DNA of 64,000 bases from Dicaeum eximium (Eukaryota > Chordata > Aves > Passeriformes > Dicaeidae), in contig VWZP01007456.1 in assembly GCA_013396995.1 (NCBI GenBank), positions 1,306,431 to 1,370,430 of the forward strand. Direction: 5' to 3'. The notes below the pieces were generated by a model that searched no databases, had not been told where the DNA came from, and saw only the letters and a list, made by a program, of their open reading frames with translations. The position numbers and the translations under genes are program-made. Below, piece after piece: positions 61,762 through 64,000 of this stretch; the first letter of the stretch is position 1, and every line of letters starts with the position of its first letter.

Positions 61762-64000
61762 CTGACACAACAAAGCAGACAAAATGCTGTCATTGGACAC
61801 TGGCTTTAATCCCCAGTTTCATTTTTTAGGATGAAAAATGACTTTGTGTTCACTGCATGGAAGAGAAAGTGCCTGGGCTAACTTTTGCATGAGAAAACTA
61901 AGAATAGCAATGTCTTCTCTGTCTACAGACTGCTCTGGAAGTGATTGAGTCACCATCCCTGGAGGTATTTAAAAGATGTGTGGATGCGACACTTTAGGAT
62001 GTGGTTTAGTGGTGGAATTGGCAGTGTTATGTTTATGGCTGGACTTGATGATCTTAAAGGTCTTTTCCAACCTAAATGATTCTATGATTCTGCTTCTCGT
62101 TAGTCCTGGTGCTGATGCTTCCCGAAAGCCAAAGATACTTAAGTTACCCTGAAAAAGGCACTAAGCATCTTTCTGGACTGAGGACATCATTAATAATTTT
62201 TTAAAATATTATAAATCAAAGCTAGAGTATCATTCCTGAGGTTTATTGGGTAGTTACATGTCTGTCTCACACATACAGTCGTTGCTCTGTATCAAATCCC
62301 AAATATTTGTAAACTACATAAAAAGAAAGGAGATAACTTTTCAACGCTTCTGTATTATCAGATAAAATTGTTTTGGGAAATACAGGGAGGCTTTGAGCTG
62401 AGTGTCTCTGCTAAGGTGTTTTAGTAGCCTGTACTTCATATTCCTGCTCCACTCCAGGGAGTTTTAGCCAGGTTAGCTTTCCTTCTTGGAGCCAAAGGCA
62501 TGAAGGCCAGGGAGGGCACTTTCCCTCCTGCAGAGCGGATCAAAGAGCAAACCCCCATTCATGTCTTGTTGAGAGTGTCATGGCCACACTGAAAATGTTG
62601 TCAGAGCTCTTGTGGTAGCCAGAAGCCAAGAGTGGAGCTAAGTTAAAAGTCTAGCCTACAGCTGACATCACGTATTCTTACTCAAATCTTATTTCTTTTT
62701 CTTTAGTTTTGGCATTTACCTTCTGCACATTCTCTGGGCACTTGCAAAACCTGCCATTTTTATGTTAAATATCAAAAATAATTTTCTAAATATTCATTCT
62801 GGATTAATAAAAGAAAAGGTTTCCCACAATTTTTTTTCAGTCATTGAATCAGAAAACAGAAATATATGATTTATTTGTCAAAAATTTTAGTCAAATATTC
62901 CCAATGAGCCTCTCAAACACTAGGGGGTAATCAGAGATTGTATCTTACAAGTTATCCTGACCAGAAGATATTTTAATGAAAATTATGCTTGACTAGCAGA
63001 CACAGCAATAGGCAGAAAAATGGGAAAGTTTACTCAAAAAATTTAGCATTTAATTACCTGTTTCTCAGGAATGTGTTAACTCCATTGGGAAGGCCTAACT
63101 CAAATTAGTTGTCTCCATCCTTGCATGATAGTCTAATAGACGTTTTTTTTGTTTTCCCAAGTGAAGGCTTCCTGCATTCCCTCTTATCTGATATTTCATG
63201 AAGTAACTACATGGAGGCTTCTTTGAAGACAAGTCAAGTAAACAGAAGTATGCAAAAATCTAAATAATTATCATGTGCTTTTTTCAATGGCAATACTTAT
63301 AAAATTTTATGCAGACAACTAAGCTGACTTCATATGCTCATCAGATTTTTGGCATCACTGAACCCACCTCACCCATTTTTGTAATCATTAATCATAAATG
63401 GCAAGGTGCCTTTAAAAAAAAAAAACAAACAAATGTGGTCTACTTTTTCCAAGCCATTTGAGGCACCAGCAAAAGTATGCTAGAAGTAGGAAAATGACTG
63501 CAGGTGCTCATTGACTGACCTGTCTGTTTGGGCTAATGAAAAGTGATGATGTACAAGATGGGGCTTTGCAAGAAACGCACCCACAGAAGCAGAATTAATT
63601 CCATTAACATTTAATGCCAATTAGCAGTTTGCTGCTATCCAGCAGCAGTCTCCATCATGCATATAAGATCACCTACTATTCAATATGCAATGAGATTTTA
63701 TGTTTCCACTATGCATTTTCATTCTACTACCTAATTAAGGCTAAATTCTCCAAACATTTCAAGCCCCTTGTGTAATAATCAGAATAAGAACTCCTTTGAA
63801 GTTTTGCCCTTAATGTCACAACAGGAGCTGCTGGGTATTGAAAGCATCAAAATCTAGTCTCATCCTCTTTGAAAACCCCGACTCCAAATGTCTGTGAAGT
63901 GCTTTCATTCAAGAGCCATGTTCTGTGTTTTCTGGTGTGCTATACAAACCTTTCTCTGGCAAAGCAGTCAAAAGGCTCCATAAGAGAGATGAGGCAGAAG
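61762..64000 (-). other. MTCL2 intron upstream of exon A (continues past window edge)
   Basis: No acceptor-exon-donor combination with coiled-coil coding content was found, so this is taken as intron. It contains a CR1 3' end (61925-62092) and a TAAT-rich stretch near 63590-63760 that looks like conserved non-coding DNA. Confidence 0.7.
61925..62092 (+). mobile_element. CR1 LINE 3' end in MTCL2 intron
   Basis: This is a sense CR1 tail: ATCCCTGGAGGTATTTAAAA, GTGGTTTAGTGGTGGAATTG, GGCTGGACTTGATGATCTTA, ending in CCTAAATGATTCTATGATTC. The 3' octamer repeats are intact. It is about 170 bp, 5'-truncated, and antisense to MTCL2. Confidence 0.93.

Noticed and set aside
62729..62760. Possible tiny exon with AAG|GTAAAT donor upstream of exon A
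   Set aside because: About 31 nt, phase and content do not fit a coiled coil, and no human counterpart is remembered.

Overview
This is vertebrate nuclear DNA, almost certainly from a bird. It is AT-rich and gene-poor, and its interspersed repeats are short 5'-truncated CR1 LINE copies. Several keep the CR1 3' end (repeated ATTCTATG-like octamers, seen as AATCATAG on the other strand). No bacterial features, CRISPR arrays, tRNA or rRNA genes were seen. The species cannot be named from this sequence alone.

The one gene that can be firmly supported is the 3' half of MTCL2 (also SOGA1, KIAA0889), on the minus strand between about 40.8 kb and 61.8 kb. Six coding exons can be placed to the base from GT/AG sites and phases that agree: 61594-61761, 58525-58779, 54097-54402, a 32-nt micro-exon 51821-51852, the large exon 48657-50211, and the terminal exon 41836-42045 with its stop. 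Joined, they give 841 C-terminal residues: the second SOGA coiled-coil block, a Ser/Arg-rich middle, a long disordered region and the conserved RPANRR-type C-terminal tail. The 3' UTR runs to poly(A) signals near 40.8 kb. The gene's 5' half lies beyond position 64000.

Positions 1 to about 40650 lie downstream of MTCL2. No conserved gene was recognised there. The region holds three CR1 fragments, a probable LTR remnant near 4.2-4.4 kb, simple repeats, two protein-like open stretches that stand out from chance (29075-29641 minus; 20379-20724 plus, ending on a CAG|GTGAGT donor) and a few blocks that look like conserved non-coding DNA. The introns hold two more CR1 copies, a (TACCA)17 microsatellite, a (CCAA)n array, and a phase-compatible candidate alternative last exon at 47645-48016.

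MTCL2 is a Golgi-associated microtubule-crosslinking protein. The window contains the microtubule-facing C-terminal part, including a cluster of TQT motifs that could bind the dynein light chain LC8. Homology calls rest on remembered family sequences, with no database search.
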